From assembly GCF_900476375.1 (NCBI RefSeq), contig NZ_UPPP01000116.1, positions 1 through 64,000 of the forward strand: a stretch of 64,000 bases of DNA, written 5' to 3'. The DNA is from Allolucifera butyrica. GTDB lineage: Bacteria > Bacillota > Negativicutes > Sporomusales > UPPP01. A program made the position numbers and the translations under genes. Positions 43,911 to 51,644 of the stretch are shown one piece after another; the stretch's first letter is position 1, and every line of letters starts with the position of its first letter. The notes under the pieces were generated by a model. The model was not told the origin of the DNA and made no database searches. It saw only the letters and a list, made by a program, of their open reading frames with translations.

Positions 43911-43997
43911 TGGCTCAAAGCGCAGGGCTCGGGGCGCATGGCGTAAGCCCGTTCTTGGTACTGGGTTTTTACCCAAATTTGATAAGGAATCAGATGT
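43911..43997 (+). repeat. Word-like GC-rich sequence downstream of lptA
   Basis: GGCTCAAAGCGCAGGGCTCG continues into GGGGCGCATGGCG (about 43912-43945). It borders the four-helix-bundle gene on the left; the sequence at 44375-44408 borders it on the right. Confidence 0.55.
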
Positions 43998-44357
43998 ATG
44001 AGTGAACAACAAGGATTTAAATCTTTACGGGTATGGCAAGATGCAATGGATTTAGCTGTTGCCGTATTTAAAATGAGTGAGGAATTTCCGAAACAGGATT
44101 TCTATGGCATTAGTATGCAGATCCGACGCAGTTCCATATCGGTACCGTCCAATATTGCGGAAGGCTGGGGACGCAACCGGGATAAAGAATTTTACTATTT
44201 TCTGGACATCGCTCATGGCAGCCTTTGCGAATTGGAAACGCAGCTAGAACTGGCGAAACGTTGCTATAATATAGATATTGAAAAAGTACTATTACAATGT
44301 GAAGCCGTTCGCAAACAAATCCGTTCGCTGCGGAAAAAATTAAATGAAAAGGCATAG
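43998..44357 (+). CDS. Four-helix bundle protein (S23/IVP family)
   Basis: This 119-residue protein belongs to the four-helix bundle family first found in intervening sequences of 23S rRNA genes (S23/IVP). Family features are FKSLRVWQDAMDLAVAVFKMSEEFPKQDFYGI, the block QIRRSSISVPSNIAEGWGR and the helical end. Members also occur as free genes scattered through genomes, as here; the role is not known. It interrupts the lpt operon between lptA and lptB and is flanked on both sides by GC-rich word-like sequences, so it looks like an added cassette. ATG 43998 has only a weak ribosome binding site (AAGGAATCAG). Confidence 0.88.
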   Translation: MSEQQGFKSLRVWQDAMDLAVAVFKMSEEFPKQDFYGISMQIRRSSISVPSNIAEGWGRNRDKEFYYFLDIAHGSLCELETQLELAKRCYNIDIEKVLLQCEAVRKQIRSLRKKLNEKA

Positions 44358-44374
44358 AGCTCGTTCTCTGTTTT

Positions 44375-44408
44375 TTTCGAGCCCTGCGCCCTGAGCCAAG
44401 AGCCATAA
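44375..44408 (+). repeat. Word-like GC-rich sequence upstream of lptB
   Basis: GAGCCCTGCGCCCTGAGCC followed by AAGAGCCATAAAAGG, the last part supplying the lptB ribosome binding site. Confidence 0.55.
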
Positions 44409-44421
44409 AAGGGGTATGCAA

Positions 44422-45141
44422 ATGTATATAGAAACAAACGGCTTGGTAAAAACCTATAAGGGACGCAATGTGGTTGACGGGGTCAGCCTGCGGGTGGACC
44501 AGGGTCAGATTGTGGGCTTGCTGGGGCCGAACGGGGCCGGTAAGACAACCACCTTCTATATGATTGTCGGTCTGGAAGAGCCGAATGCCGGCAAAGTTAT
44601 TATTGACGGCCAGGATGTGACGGCGTTTCCCATGTACCGGCGCTCCCGCTTCGGACTAAGCTATTTGCCGCAGGAAGCGTCAATCTTTCGCAAACTGACC
44701 GTGGAACAGAACCTCATGGCCATTCTGGAAACCACCAGTCTGGCCGCGGCGGGACGGAAGGAAAAGATGGAAAGCCTCCTGGAGGAGTTCCACGTCACCC
44801 ATGTGCGTCGGCGCAAGGGGTCCGAGCTGTCCGGCGGCGAGCGGCGGCGGGTGGAAATAGCCCGTTCCCTGGCGACGGATCCGAAATTTATTTTGCTGGA
44901 CGAGCCCTTTGCCGGCGTAGACCCCATCGCGGTGAACGATATTCAGGAAATCATCACCTATCTCCGGGAACGCGGCATCGGGATTTTAATTACCGACCAC
45001 AATGTCCGGGAAACATTAAGCATTGTAGACAACGCCTATATTCTTAACGAAGGGCAAATTTTAATATCCGGCGACAGCGATACGATTTCCAACAGTGAAG
45101 TTGCCCGGAAATTTTACTTGGGAGACAACTTTACGTTATAA
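44422..45141 (+). CDS. lptB: LPS export ABC ATPase LptB
   Basis: LptB is the ATPase that drives LPS extraction. The 239-residue protein has Walker [11 protein letters not shown]-loop [17 protein letters not shown], signature [15 protein letters not shown], Walker [14 protein letters not shown] and switch TDHNVRET, the exact pattern of LptB. AAAAGGGG is 7 bases before ATG 44422; ATG 44416, two codons upstream, is too close to it. The partner permease LptF/G follows after 138 bases. Confidence 0.96.
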   Translation: MYIETNGLVKTYKGRNVVDGVSLRVDQGQIVGLLGPNGAGKTTTFYMIVGLEEPNAGKVIIDGQDVTAFPMYRRSRFGLSYLPQEASIFRKLTVEQNLMAILETTSLAAAGRKEKMESLLEEFHVTHVRRRKGSELSGGERRRVEIARSLATDPKFILLDEPFAGVDPIAVNDIQEIITYLRERGIGILITDHNVRETLSIVDNAYILNEGQILISGDSDTISNSEVARKFYLGDNFTL

Positions 45142-45154
45142 TGATTGGAGAGAA

Positions 45155-45191
45155 CCTGCTTAAAAAGATGCAGATGTGCTTTTTAAGCAGG
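45155..45191 (+). other. Perfect 13-bp hairpin between lptB and lptF/G
   Basis: CCTGCTTAAAAAG (45155-45167) and CTTTTTAAGCAGG (45179-45191) pair perfectly around 11 bases. No T run follows, so it is not a clear terminator; it could be an mRNA processing or stability element. Confidence 0.6.
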
Positions 45192-45279
45192 CTCGGAGAA
45201 GCAGATATCAATTTGTGTCGAGCGGGGGGCTAAAGCGTAGACGCCCGGCACGCCGATCACATGAAATTGGGAGAATTGC

Positions 45280-46368
45280 ATGCGCATATTAGATAAATAT
45301 ATTTTAAAAGAATTGTTTGGGCCGTTTTTCTGGGGCGTAGGGGCTTTTTCCAGCATTTTTATCGGCACAGGCACCCTCTTCCGGATTGCCCAGTATATCA
45401 CTCAATATGGAGCATCGGTTACCGAAGTCTTGAAACTGTTTATCTACAGCCTGCCCGGCATTGTCGTTGTAACCTTTCCCATGTCCATGTTATTGGCGGC
45501 GCTCCTGGCCTTTGGACGGTTATCGAGCACCAGTGAAATTACGGCAATGAAATCCGGCGGGATCAGTTTCTACCGCCTGGCGGCTCCGGTTATCGCAGCA
45601 GCCTTTTTAGTCAGTATTTTTGCGGTCGCTTTTCATGAATTCCTGGTTCCGGCCGCCAATGCGGCGTATAATTATACTGTGTACTATGAGATTCAAAAGA
45701 ATGAACGTCCCAAGTCTCAGGAATACATTGTGATTAAAGACATTAGCCAAGGGGATATCCGGCGGCTGACCTTCGCACGCCGCTACGACGAAACGACAGG
45801 CAGCATGTATGGCGTTACCATTCAGGAATTTGAAAATGACAATCTGACCCGGGTGGAAAATGCGGAACGGGCGGTTTGGCAGCAGGACCGCTGGATCATG
45901 TACAACGGCGTTGTTCATGATTTAACGACCGGCGGCAGCGTTGCCCGCACCATGCATTTTGATGAACAGGTTATGCCGCTCGACAAAAAGCCGGCGAACA
46001 TTTCCCTGGAACAAAAAAAACCGGAGGAAATGACGATTAAAGAATTGAAACAACAAATCAAGGCCCTGCGGCGGGAATATATGAATACCAGTGATTACGA
46101 AGTGGAACTGCAGCAGCGTCTTTCCATTCCCATGGCCAGCATGGTCTTTGCTCTCATCGGCACGCCACTAGGCCTGTCGCCGCACCGTTCCAGTTCCTCC
46201 ATCGGCTTTGGACTTAGTATTATCGTGATCTTTATTTACTATTCCATTATGACCTTTACCACGGCGCTCGGACAGGGCGGCGCCATCCCGGCCGTCTGGG
46301 CCGCCTGGATTCCCAACATCATCGCCCTGATTGCAGGCGGTCTCCTGGTCCGCAGAGCGGCAAGATAA
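45280..46368 (+). CDS. LptF/LptG family LPS export permease
   Basis: This is a 362-residue YjgP/YjgQ-family permease with an N-terminal RILDKYILKELFGPFFWGVGAF start, membrane helices near 15-40, 60-85, 100-120, a periplasmic jellyroll domain (about 130-250) and three C-terminal helices. The family pattern IPMASMVFALIGTPLGLSPHRSSSSIGFG is intact. E. coli uses two different copies (LptF and LptG); only one is encoded in this cluster. A partner elsewhere in the genome or a homodimer are both possible. ATG 45280 follows GGGAG. Confidence 0.92.
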   Translation: MRILDKYILKELFGPFFWGVGAFSSIFIGTGTLFRIAQYITQYGASVTEVLKLFIYSLPGIVVVTFPMSMLLAALLAFGRLSSTSEITAMKSGGISFYRLAAPVIAAAFLVSIFAVAFHEFLVPAANAAYNYTVYYEIQKNERPKSQEYIVIKDISQGDIRRLTFARRYDETTGSMYGVTIQEFENDNLTRVENAERAVWQQDRWIMYNGVVHDLTTGGSVARTMHFDEQVMPLDKKPANISLEQKKPEEMTIKELKQQIKALRREYMNTSDYEVELQQRLSIPMASMVFALIGTPLGLSPHRSSSSIGFGLSIIVIFIYYSIMTFTTALGQGGAIPAVWAAWIPNIIALIAGGLLVRRAAR

Positions 46369-46492
46369 GAAAAGACGGCGCAAGGCTCTTGAATTGAATC
46401 TCGCTATTTTCTGCACTGAAGCTGGGGTATATTCTTTCCCATGTGCCAAGAGCCCTGCGCTCTGAGCCCGGAAAATGAAAGGAGGGATACCA
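46369..46492 (+). repeat. Word-like GC-rich sequence ahead of the DUF3084 gene
   Basis: GACGGCGCAAGGCTCTTG (about 46375-46392) and GTGCCAAGAGCCCTGCGCTC (about 46442-46461) belong to the intergenic word family. No gene is seen. Confidence 0.5.
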
Positions 46493-47743
46493 ATGTATGG
46501 TTTGGCTTTGATTGCGGTCCTGGTAGTCATGGGCGGAGCCATCGCTTATATCGGCGATAAGCTCGGCACCAAAGTGGGCAAGCGGAAACTGACGATTTTC
46601 GGCCTGCGTCCCAAGCATACATCGATTGTGGTAACCGTCATCACCGGCATTTTAATTGCCGCCTCAACCCTTGGTATCCTGACGCTTACCTCCCAGAATG
46701 TGCGGACCGCTTTGTTCGGGATGGAAGCGCTGCGGGCGCAGCTGGATACGCTGTCGCAGGAAGTAAGGGCCAAGAGTGTTGAATTGGAAACCAACCGGGC
46801 GGAGTTGGCGGCTAAAACCAAGGAGTATTCCGCTTTGACGGCTAAGATCAAAGATACGGCGGCCAAGCTGGCGGAAATTACCGGTGAACTGACGGAGGTA
46901 ACAGCCGAACGGGACCGGACCGCTGCGGCCTTGGCCACGGTACAGAACGATTATGCACTGGCCAAGGGGGACCTGACTAAAGCGCAAAGTGAGATTCAGG
47001 CGCTGCAAAAGACAAAAACAGAACTGGATACGCGGGTCAACGACCTGAACCAGGCGAAGACCACCCTGCAGAGTGATGTGGACCGCTTGAATGATTTAAC
47101 GGGTAAATTGAAAAACGGCATTCAGTTTGTCCGGGAAGGAACCGTTGTCTTCCGGGCCGGTGAGGTGCTGATGACCGGTGTTCTGCCGGGCGGCAAGCCG
47201 CGGGCGGAAACGGAAAAGGCGCTGGCCGGGTTGGTTTATCAGGCGAACCGGATCATTGCGGACAAATTGGAAGTAAAAGATAAAAAACTGGAAGTGTTAT
47301 GGATCGCCCGGTCAGACTTTGACCAGGTTGTAACGGCGCTGAGTTCCGCTTCGGAGGATGTGGTTGTACGGATTTCTTCCAGCGGCAATACTATTTACGG
47401 GGAGCCGGTTATCGGCCGGATCGACCTGTTTCCGAATCGCCTGGTGTATAAAGAAGGCGCTGTAGTCTATTCGGAAACAGTCGATGTAGGCTATGACGGG
47501 AAACAGGCGGAAGAAGCCGTGATTCAGTTTTTGCAGAAAGTCAATGCTTCTGCGGTCAAACAAGGCATTTTACCGGATCCGCTCAAGGGAACGGTGGGAG
47601 TCATGTCCGGCGCTGAACTCTTCGATACCGTAAACCGGGTACGCCGCATCGGCGGCCAGGTCGTACTGACCGCTGTTACCCAGAATAATGTTTATACCAT
47701 CGGCCCGTTAAAAGTCGATATCCGCGTGAAGAGCAGCTTATAG
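46493..47743 (+). CDS. DUF3084 membrane coiled-coil protein
   Basis: This 416-residue protein matches the DUF3084 family. It has two N-terminal membrane helices (about 2-20 and 42-66) with TKVGKRKLTIFGLRPKHTSI between them, a long coiled coil (about 80-205, with LAEITGELTEVTAERDRTAAAL), and a C-terminal alpha/beta domain containing GTVVFRAGEVLMTG and DPLKGTVGVMSGAELFDTVNRV. The function is unknown. ATG 46493 sits behind AAAGGAGGG; an in-frame ATG at 46475 lies ahead of that site. It closes the lpt gene block before a terminator. Confidence 0.88.
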   Translation: MYGLALIAVLVVMGGAIAYIGDKLGTKVGKRKLTIFGLRPKHTSIVVTVITGILIAASTLGILTLTSQNVRTALFGMEALRAQLDTLSQEVRAKSVELETNRAELAAKTKEYSALTAKIKDTAAKLAEITGELTEVTAERDRTAAALATVQNDYALAKGDLTKAQSEIQALQKTKTELDTRVNDLNQAKTTLQSDVDRLNDLTGKLKNGIQFVREGTVVFRAGEVLMTGVLPGGKPRAETEKALAGLVYQANRIIADKLEVKDKKLEVLWIARSDFDQVVTALSSASEDVVVRISSSGNTIYGEPVIGRIDLFPNRLVYKEGAVVYSETVDVGYDGKQAEEAVIQFLQKVNASAVKQGILPDPLKGTVGVMSGAELFDTVNRVRRIGGQVVLTAVTQNNVYTIGPLKVDIRVKSSL

Positions 47744-47758
47744 CTGCTCTTTTTTTTT
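47730..47758 (+). terminator. Intrinsic terminator between convergent genes
   Basis: AGAGCAGC / GCTGCTCT (47730-47737, 47743-47750) and a run of nine T bases overlap the DUF3084 stop codon. The A run on the other strand may also serve the LysR gene. Confidence 0.85.
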
Positions 47759-48632
47759 ATAACATGTTGATGAAATGCCGGGCCGCCGATGATAAATACC
47801 GGTTTCGCATCCAGGTGATGGCGATTGGCTTGATTGATAACTGTGGTTCGATGATTTTTTTAAAAACCAGATTGCTGCCGGGCATAAGACAGGCAGCCGA
47901 TTCGTGGACAATCGCTACGCCAAGTCCGGTATTGGCCCATAACAACATAGACCGGATATCCTCATGCCGGCAAATAATTCTCGGGGTAAAGCCGCGTTCC
48001 CGGAAATATCCTAACAAGATTTCTTCGTAGGCGCCATATATGATTAAGGGTTTGTCGGCAAGGCCGGCCAAAGAGATATGATCATCCGGTGTCAAATCAA
48101 AGCCTGGTCCGAAGGCCGCCGTAATGGATTCGCCGGGCAGCGGCACCGTCTCATAGAGAGCTGAATCGGCAGGTGACAGGGTAATAGCAATTTCGATGAC
48201 GCCATTATGCAAAAACTCTTCGATTTTAGCCGGACTGCCTTCCCGTAAATGAAAGTTAATATTGGGATACCGTTCATGAAATTGCCGGATCCGTTCCATC
48301 AATAGAGTCATGCCTAAGGTTGCACTCCACACCGTCATGATGCCAATAGTCAGCGTTCCTTTATTTCCTTTTACCAAATCATTAATTTCTTTTTCCGTCT
48401 GCGCAACCAGTGACAAAATTTGCTCCGCCCGGTTTTGCAGCAAATGTCCCGCTTCCGTTAATTTTATTTTCCGGCTGCCGCCGCGTTTAAACAGAGATAT
48501 CCCCAGTTCATTCTCCAATAGTTTTAATTGCTTGCTAAGCGGGGGCTGGGCCATATGAAGACGTTCGGCAGCCTTGGTAATTTGCCTCTCTTCAGCAACC
48601 GTCAGGAAATATTGAAGCCGTTTGATGTCCAT
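47757..48632 (-). CDS. LysR-family transcriptional regulator
   Basis: This 291-residue regulator has an N-terminal winged helix-turn-helix (LQYFLTVAEERQITKAAERLHMAQPPLSKQLKLLENELGISLFKR) and a periplasmic-binding-like effector domain (about 90-290; VWSATLGMTLLMERIRQFHERYPNINFHLREG). Start ATG (complement of 48630-48632) has AAAGGAG ahead of it. It is the only minus-strand regulator here and is divergent from the small secreted protein gene at 48815, with a perfect 12-bp palindrome in between, the usual LysR arrangement. The inducer is unknown. Confidence 0.93.
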   Translation of the reverse strand: MDIKRLQYFLTVAEERQITKAAERLHMAQPPLSKQLKLLENELGISLFKRGGSRKIKLTEAGHLLQNRAEQILSLVAQTEKEINDLVKGNKGTLTIGIMTVWSATLGMTLLMERIRQFHERYPNINFHLREGSPAKIEEFLHNGVIEIAITLSPADSALYETVPLPGESITAAFGPGFDLTPDDHISLAGLADKPLIIYGAYEEILLGYFRERGFTPRIICRHEDIRSMLLWANTGLGVAIVHESAACLMPGSNLVFKKIIEPQLSIKPIAITWMRNRYLSSAARHFINML

Positions 48633-48649
48633 AAACCAGAACTCCTTTG

Positions 48650-48683
48650 CTAATCATTATAATAAATTGGATATAATGATTAG
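48650..48683. promoter_or_regulatory. Palindromic control site in the divergent promoter
   Basis: CTAATCATTATA and TATAATGATTAG form a perfect 12-bp inverted repeat around 10 bases. Both arms contain a TATAAT -10-like box, one per strand, so the site could control both the LysR gene and 48815. Confidence 0.6.
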
Positions 48684-48814
48684 AGCTTTTTGGTATTTTT
48701 TATATAATTTATCTTTTGTTATAATTATAACAAACCTGCTGAGAGGGAAAAGAAGCGCATGGTTAATTCCAATAATAAAATAAATAGCCTGATAGATAAA
48801 AGGAGGAAAATAAA

Positions 48815-49123
48815 ATGAGAAAATCCATTTTTACAATATTTATGACATCTCTGTTGATTTTGGCGGCGGCTGCCCCTTGTTTTGCGTCGGTGGAACCGGC
48901 CAGTACTGCGAATATGCTGAATGAAAAGCCGGTTGTCCTTGACCGGCAATATCCGGAATTGGGGTTTGCGACACATTCCTGGCTGACTGGTACCGACAAA
49001 GATCTAGTGGCCCATACACAAACCATTGAGCTGAATACGGGACGGGTAATTGCCCAAATAGACAATCCGTGCGACTATCCGGCGCGATATGGCGGGCAAA
49101 CAGGCCAAAAAGAACCAAGATAG
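48815..49123 (+). CDS. Small secreted protein, unknown function
   Basis: I do not recognise a family. The 102-residue protein has a signal peptide (residues 1-24, ending CFAS) and a mature part of about 78 residues with KPVVLDRQYPELGFATHSWLTGTDKDLVAHTQTIELNTGRVIAQIDN, which suggests a beta fold. One cysteine remains in the mature part (NPCDYPARYGGQ). ATG 48815 follows AAAGGAGG. It is divergent from the LysR regulator gene, which may control it, and is followed by a strong terminator, so it is a single-gene unit. Confidence 0.75.
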   Translation: MRKSIFTIFMTSLLILAAAAPCFASVEPASTANMLNEKPVVLDRQYPELGFATHSWLTGTDKDLVAHTQTIELNTGRVIAQIDNPCDYPARYGGQTGQKEPR

Positions 49124-49156
49124 CAGTAATTCCTAAAAAAGCAGGTTGGCAAAAAT

Positions 49157-49204
49157 AACAGGATGTTTCAGCAATTATTGCTGAGACATCCTGTTACTTT
49201 TTTT
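49157..49204 (+). terminator. Strong intrinsic terminator
   Basis: An 18-bp stem starting AACAGGATGT and ending ACATCCTGTT (49157-49195) is followed by ACTTTTTTT. Confidence 0.9.
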
Positions 49205-49376
49205 ATACGAGATCTTAGTCCAATGCCACCTCCTTCACGCGCCCCGTGCCCTGAGCCAAGCGCCTTCTTTTTCCCAGTATCTACATACTATCATAAGCAG
49301 GAATCTCACTCCTTTTAACGAATCTATAGTAATGTCAAAATGATTATGTAAAGTATATAATTTTTTTGACACGACG

Positions 49377-49390
49377 TGACTAATCAGTCA
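49377..49390. promoter_or_regulatory. Operator-like palindrome TGACT-N4-AGTCA upstream of ompM copy 1 (site 3 of 4)
   Basis: TGACTAATCAGTCA has perfect 5-bp arms. TTGACA lies just upstream (49366-49371) and TTATAC/TATTAT boxes just downstream (about 49396-49403), so the palindrome lies within the promoter region. Same core as at 8123, 31223 and 55712. Confidence 0.55.
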
Positions 49391-49511
49391 ATCAATATTA
49401 TACCGATATTTACCACGGTGTAAGTAGAAGGAGATTGATAAGCATCGTCGAATTATGTAAACTATAAACCTGCAAAAAGCGGCAGGGATATCAAAGAGAA
49501 TTTGACTGGCA

Positions 49512-49591
49512 GGGATGAGCCTATGAGGAAACGTGGAAACTCATATCAGCCGTCCCCCTGGCGGATTGTCCGCGATACCGGTGGCAACACC
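49512..49591 (+). ncRNA. Structured leader of ompM copy 1
   Basis: Three hairpins can be drawn: an outer GGGA / TCCC with inner TATGAG / CTCATA (49512-49556), GCGGA / TCCGC (49561-49573) and GGTG / CACC with a GCAA tetraloop (49580-49591). I do not recognise a known riboswitch. The last hairpin ends about 41 bases before the start codon. Confidence 0.4.
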
Positions 49592-49632
49592 CGCGAACAA
49601 AAATTTATTAAATTTTATGAGGGGGATTTTCT

Positions 49633-50772
49633 GTGAAAAAGAGACTTCTGAAAGTGGCTGTTACGACTGCATTAGCAGTAGCCTTCGCTGTACCGGCTTT
49701 CGCGAATCCGTTCTCCGATGTTCCTACCCATAGCTGGGCTTATGCCGCAGTAACCAAACTGGCTCAGGAAGGGATCGTTGACGGATATGGCGATGGCACA
49801 TTCCGCGGCGATAAACCGATTACCCGTTATGAAATGGCTCAAATCGTAGCCAAGGCTATGACGAAAAATCTGAATCCGGAACAACAAGCTACCGTAGATC
49901 GGCTGTCCAAAGAGTATGCTACTGAATTGAACACCCTGGGTGTAAAAGTCGACGGTCTGCAAGATCAAATGGACAACATGGTGAAAATCTCCGGCGATGC
50001 CCGTATGCGTTACGGCGATTCGGAAAATACTTCGAACAAAGCTGATTTCCGGGCCCGCATTACTTTCGACGGCAAAATCAGCGACAACGTGCATTTCAAT
50101 GCCCGTCTGACTTCCGGCAACGTGGATATGTTCTCGAACGACAGCAGCACAGGGGTAGCAGGCAGCCATAATGCAGCTATTGCTCTTGATACTGCCAACG
50201 TATCCTTCAAAGCTCTTGGCTTCGACAATACGGTAGGCCGTCAGGACGTTTACCTGGATAACGGTTTGATTGCCGATACGCAAATGACTGGTTTCGGTAC
50301 TCAAATCGGCGACCTGAAAATGCTTGCTCTTAACAAAAACAGCGACCGTGTTTATGCCGGTGAATACAACACCAATATTGGCATTGCCAAATTGGGTCTG
50401 GATTACACCAAAGATGACACTGCCGGTACCACTCTCTACGGAGCCAACACTTCCTTTGGTCTGATTAAGAATGTAACGGCCAATGCTTCATACCTGAAAA
50501 ATGACACCACCGGCGAAACCGGTAAAGTATACGGTGTGAAATTTGACAAACTGGGTCTGTCGGCCACTTACAGAGACCTTGCCGCTTCCACCTATACTCC
50601 TTGGTCAACCATGGCTTCCGACATTGACCCGATCGCTTCCGGCACGGCAATCAAAGGTATGGAATACCAATATGACAAAACCCTTGACAAAAATGTGGGT
50701 CTGACTGTGAAATACCAAAACTTTGACAACCTGCCGAAACACACTTCCGCTTACGTTAACGTGAAGTTCTAA
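49633..50772 (+). CDS. OmpM-type SLH-domain outer membrane porin, copy 1
   Basis: OmpM proteins tether the outer membrane of Negativicutes to the cell wall and act as porins. The 379-residue protein has a signal peptide (1-24, ending AFAN), one SLH domain (about 25-80; FSDVPTHSWAYAAVTKLAQEGIVDGYGDGTFRGDKPITRYEMA), a short coiled coil (about 85-115, LSKEYATELNTLGVKVDGLQDQMDNM) and a beta-barrel (about 120-379) ending in SAYVNVKF. The start is GTG 49633 with GAGGGGG ahead. It has an operator-like site and a structured leader. The barrel is shorter than that of copy 2. Confidence 0.93.
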   Translation: MKKRLLKVAVTTALAVAFAVPAFANPFSDVPTHSWAYAAVTKLAQEGIVDGYGDGTFRGDKPITRYEMAQIVAKAMTKNLNPEQQATVDRLSKEYATELNTLGVKVDGLQDQMDNMVKISGDARMRYGDSENTSNKADFRARITFDGKISDNVHFNARLTSGNVDMFSNDSSTGVAGSHNAAIALDTANVSFKALGFDNTVGRQDVYLDNGLIADTQMTGFGTQIGDLKMLALNKNSDRVYAGEYNTNIGIAKLGLDYTKDDTAGTTLYGANTSFGLIKNVTANASYLKNDTTGETGKVYGVKFDKLGLSATYRDLAASTYTPWSTMASDIDPIASGTAIKGMEYQYDKTLDKNVGLTVKYQNFDNLPKHTSAYVNVKF

Positions 50773-50793
50773 GAAGATATCAAGCAATCCCTG

Positions 50794-50830
50794 AGAGGAC
50801 GCCCATTGCGGTGTCCTCTTTCTTTTTTTC
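50794..50830 (+). terminator. Intrinsic terminator after ompM copy 1
   Basis: AGAGGAC / GTCCTCT (50794-50800, 50813-50819) followed by TTCTTTTTTT. Confidence 0.85.
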
Positions 50831-50910
50831 CCCGGAAGTGTTAAAATAAAACATAGCCGAGGAATCATTTTCCGGAATCGGAATAGAATATTCCTGTGGA
50901 GGTTAGCCCT

Positions 50911-51327
50911 ATGGAAGACTTAGTGGTAGCCGTAGACCCGGGCCGGGCCAAATGCGGTGTGGCTGTCGTTCACCGGACGCAGGGAGCGCTGCGGCGGCAG
51001 GTGGTGGAGACGGCGGCCCTGGCAACCGCTGTGACCGCGTTGGCCCATGAATATGAGACCGTCACCGTGATCCTCGGAGACCGCACCTATTCGGCGGAAA
51101 CAGCCCGGACCCTCGCCGGACTTACCGTGCAGGGCGAAGCGCTGCGGGTACGGCGTGTGGATGAACATCATACCAGTGAAATGGCCCGCTCCCGTTATTG
51201 GCGGGAAAATCCGCCCCGGGGCTGGAAACGGTTAATCCCAGTTACAATGCAGGTGCCGCCGGTGCCCATTGACGATTATGTGGCGGTGATCCTGGCGGAA
51301 CGCTATTTTTGCTCCAATTCATGTTAA
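50911..51327 (+). CDS. YqgF/RuvX-like RNase H-fold protein
   Basis: This 138-residue protein begins VVAVDPGRAKCGVAVV, the first strand and aspartate motif of the YqgF/RuvC-like RNase H fold, and has a later conserved acid in PPVPIDDYVAVILAERY. YqgF processes pre-16S rRNA or cuts Holliday junctions; this protein is distant from the usual YqgF (the typical GxKRIGVA reads GRAKCGVA), so a different job is possible. ATG 50911 follows GGAGG. It lies alone between two ompM genes and has no functional link to them that I can see. Confidence 0.7.
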   Translation: MEDLVVAVDPGRAKCGVAVVHRTQGALRRQVVETAALATAVTALAHEYETVTVILGDRTYSAETARTLAGLTVQGEALRVRRVDEHHTSEMARSRYWRENPPRGWKRLIPVTMQVPPVPIDDYVAVILAERYFCSNSC

Positions 51328-51644
51328 CAAATCATAACAAACTTAAAAAAAACTTAAAAAAATTTCCCAAACAGGCAGGAATAATATTCTTAATATAGAA
51401 TAATATACATAGTGAAGGTCGGGGACTAAACCTGACTGGACATTCCAACTGATCTTTCACTGAAGAGGACCAAGGGTGAGGAAAGGAGGTGCACTCTAGG
51501 TTACCCGGAGCGGTTCTTGAAGTAGGTGCTAAGATATGAGTTCTTTGACAAGGATATATAATTGAGGAAACAAGGACACTCAGTTTTTGTTCCTTGCCTA
51601 GGGGCTCATGATAAATCAAAAAACAAACCTAGGGAGGAAAACAA
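51328..51644 (+). ncRNA. Long untranslated leader of ompM copy 2
   Basis: About 300 bases without a gene. AT-rich sequence at 51340-51410 may hold the promoter, but no clear -35/-10 pair was found. A stem AGTGAAGG / CTTTCACT (51411-51418, 51454-51461) and a GGAAACAA / TTGTTCC hairpin (about 51565-51594) can be drawn. A perfect ribosome-binding-like AAAGGAGGTG lies at about 51483-51492 without a following gene. Confidence 0.4.

Larger units (their letters stand above)
49124..49632 (+). other. Long gene-free stretch: terminator, operator, ompM leader
   Basis: It holds the terminator at 49157-49204, word-like sequence at about 49240-49265, the operator-like palindrome at 49377-49390 and a leader with several hairpins (49512-49591) before the first ompM gene. 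No gene is seen. Confidence 0.6.

Noticed and set aside
43998-44357. The four-helix-bundle gene as a sign of a 23S rRNA intervening sequence
   Set aside because: No rRNA sequence flanks it; this family also occurs as free genes.
49533-49733. A 66-residue frame overlapping the start of ompM copy 1
   Set aside because: It overlaps the porin signal peptide in another frame and lies in the structured leader.
51545-51561. TTGACA followed by TATAAT in the ompM copy 2 leader
   Set aside because: The two boxes are only about 5-6 bases apart, far too close for a sigma-A promoter.
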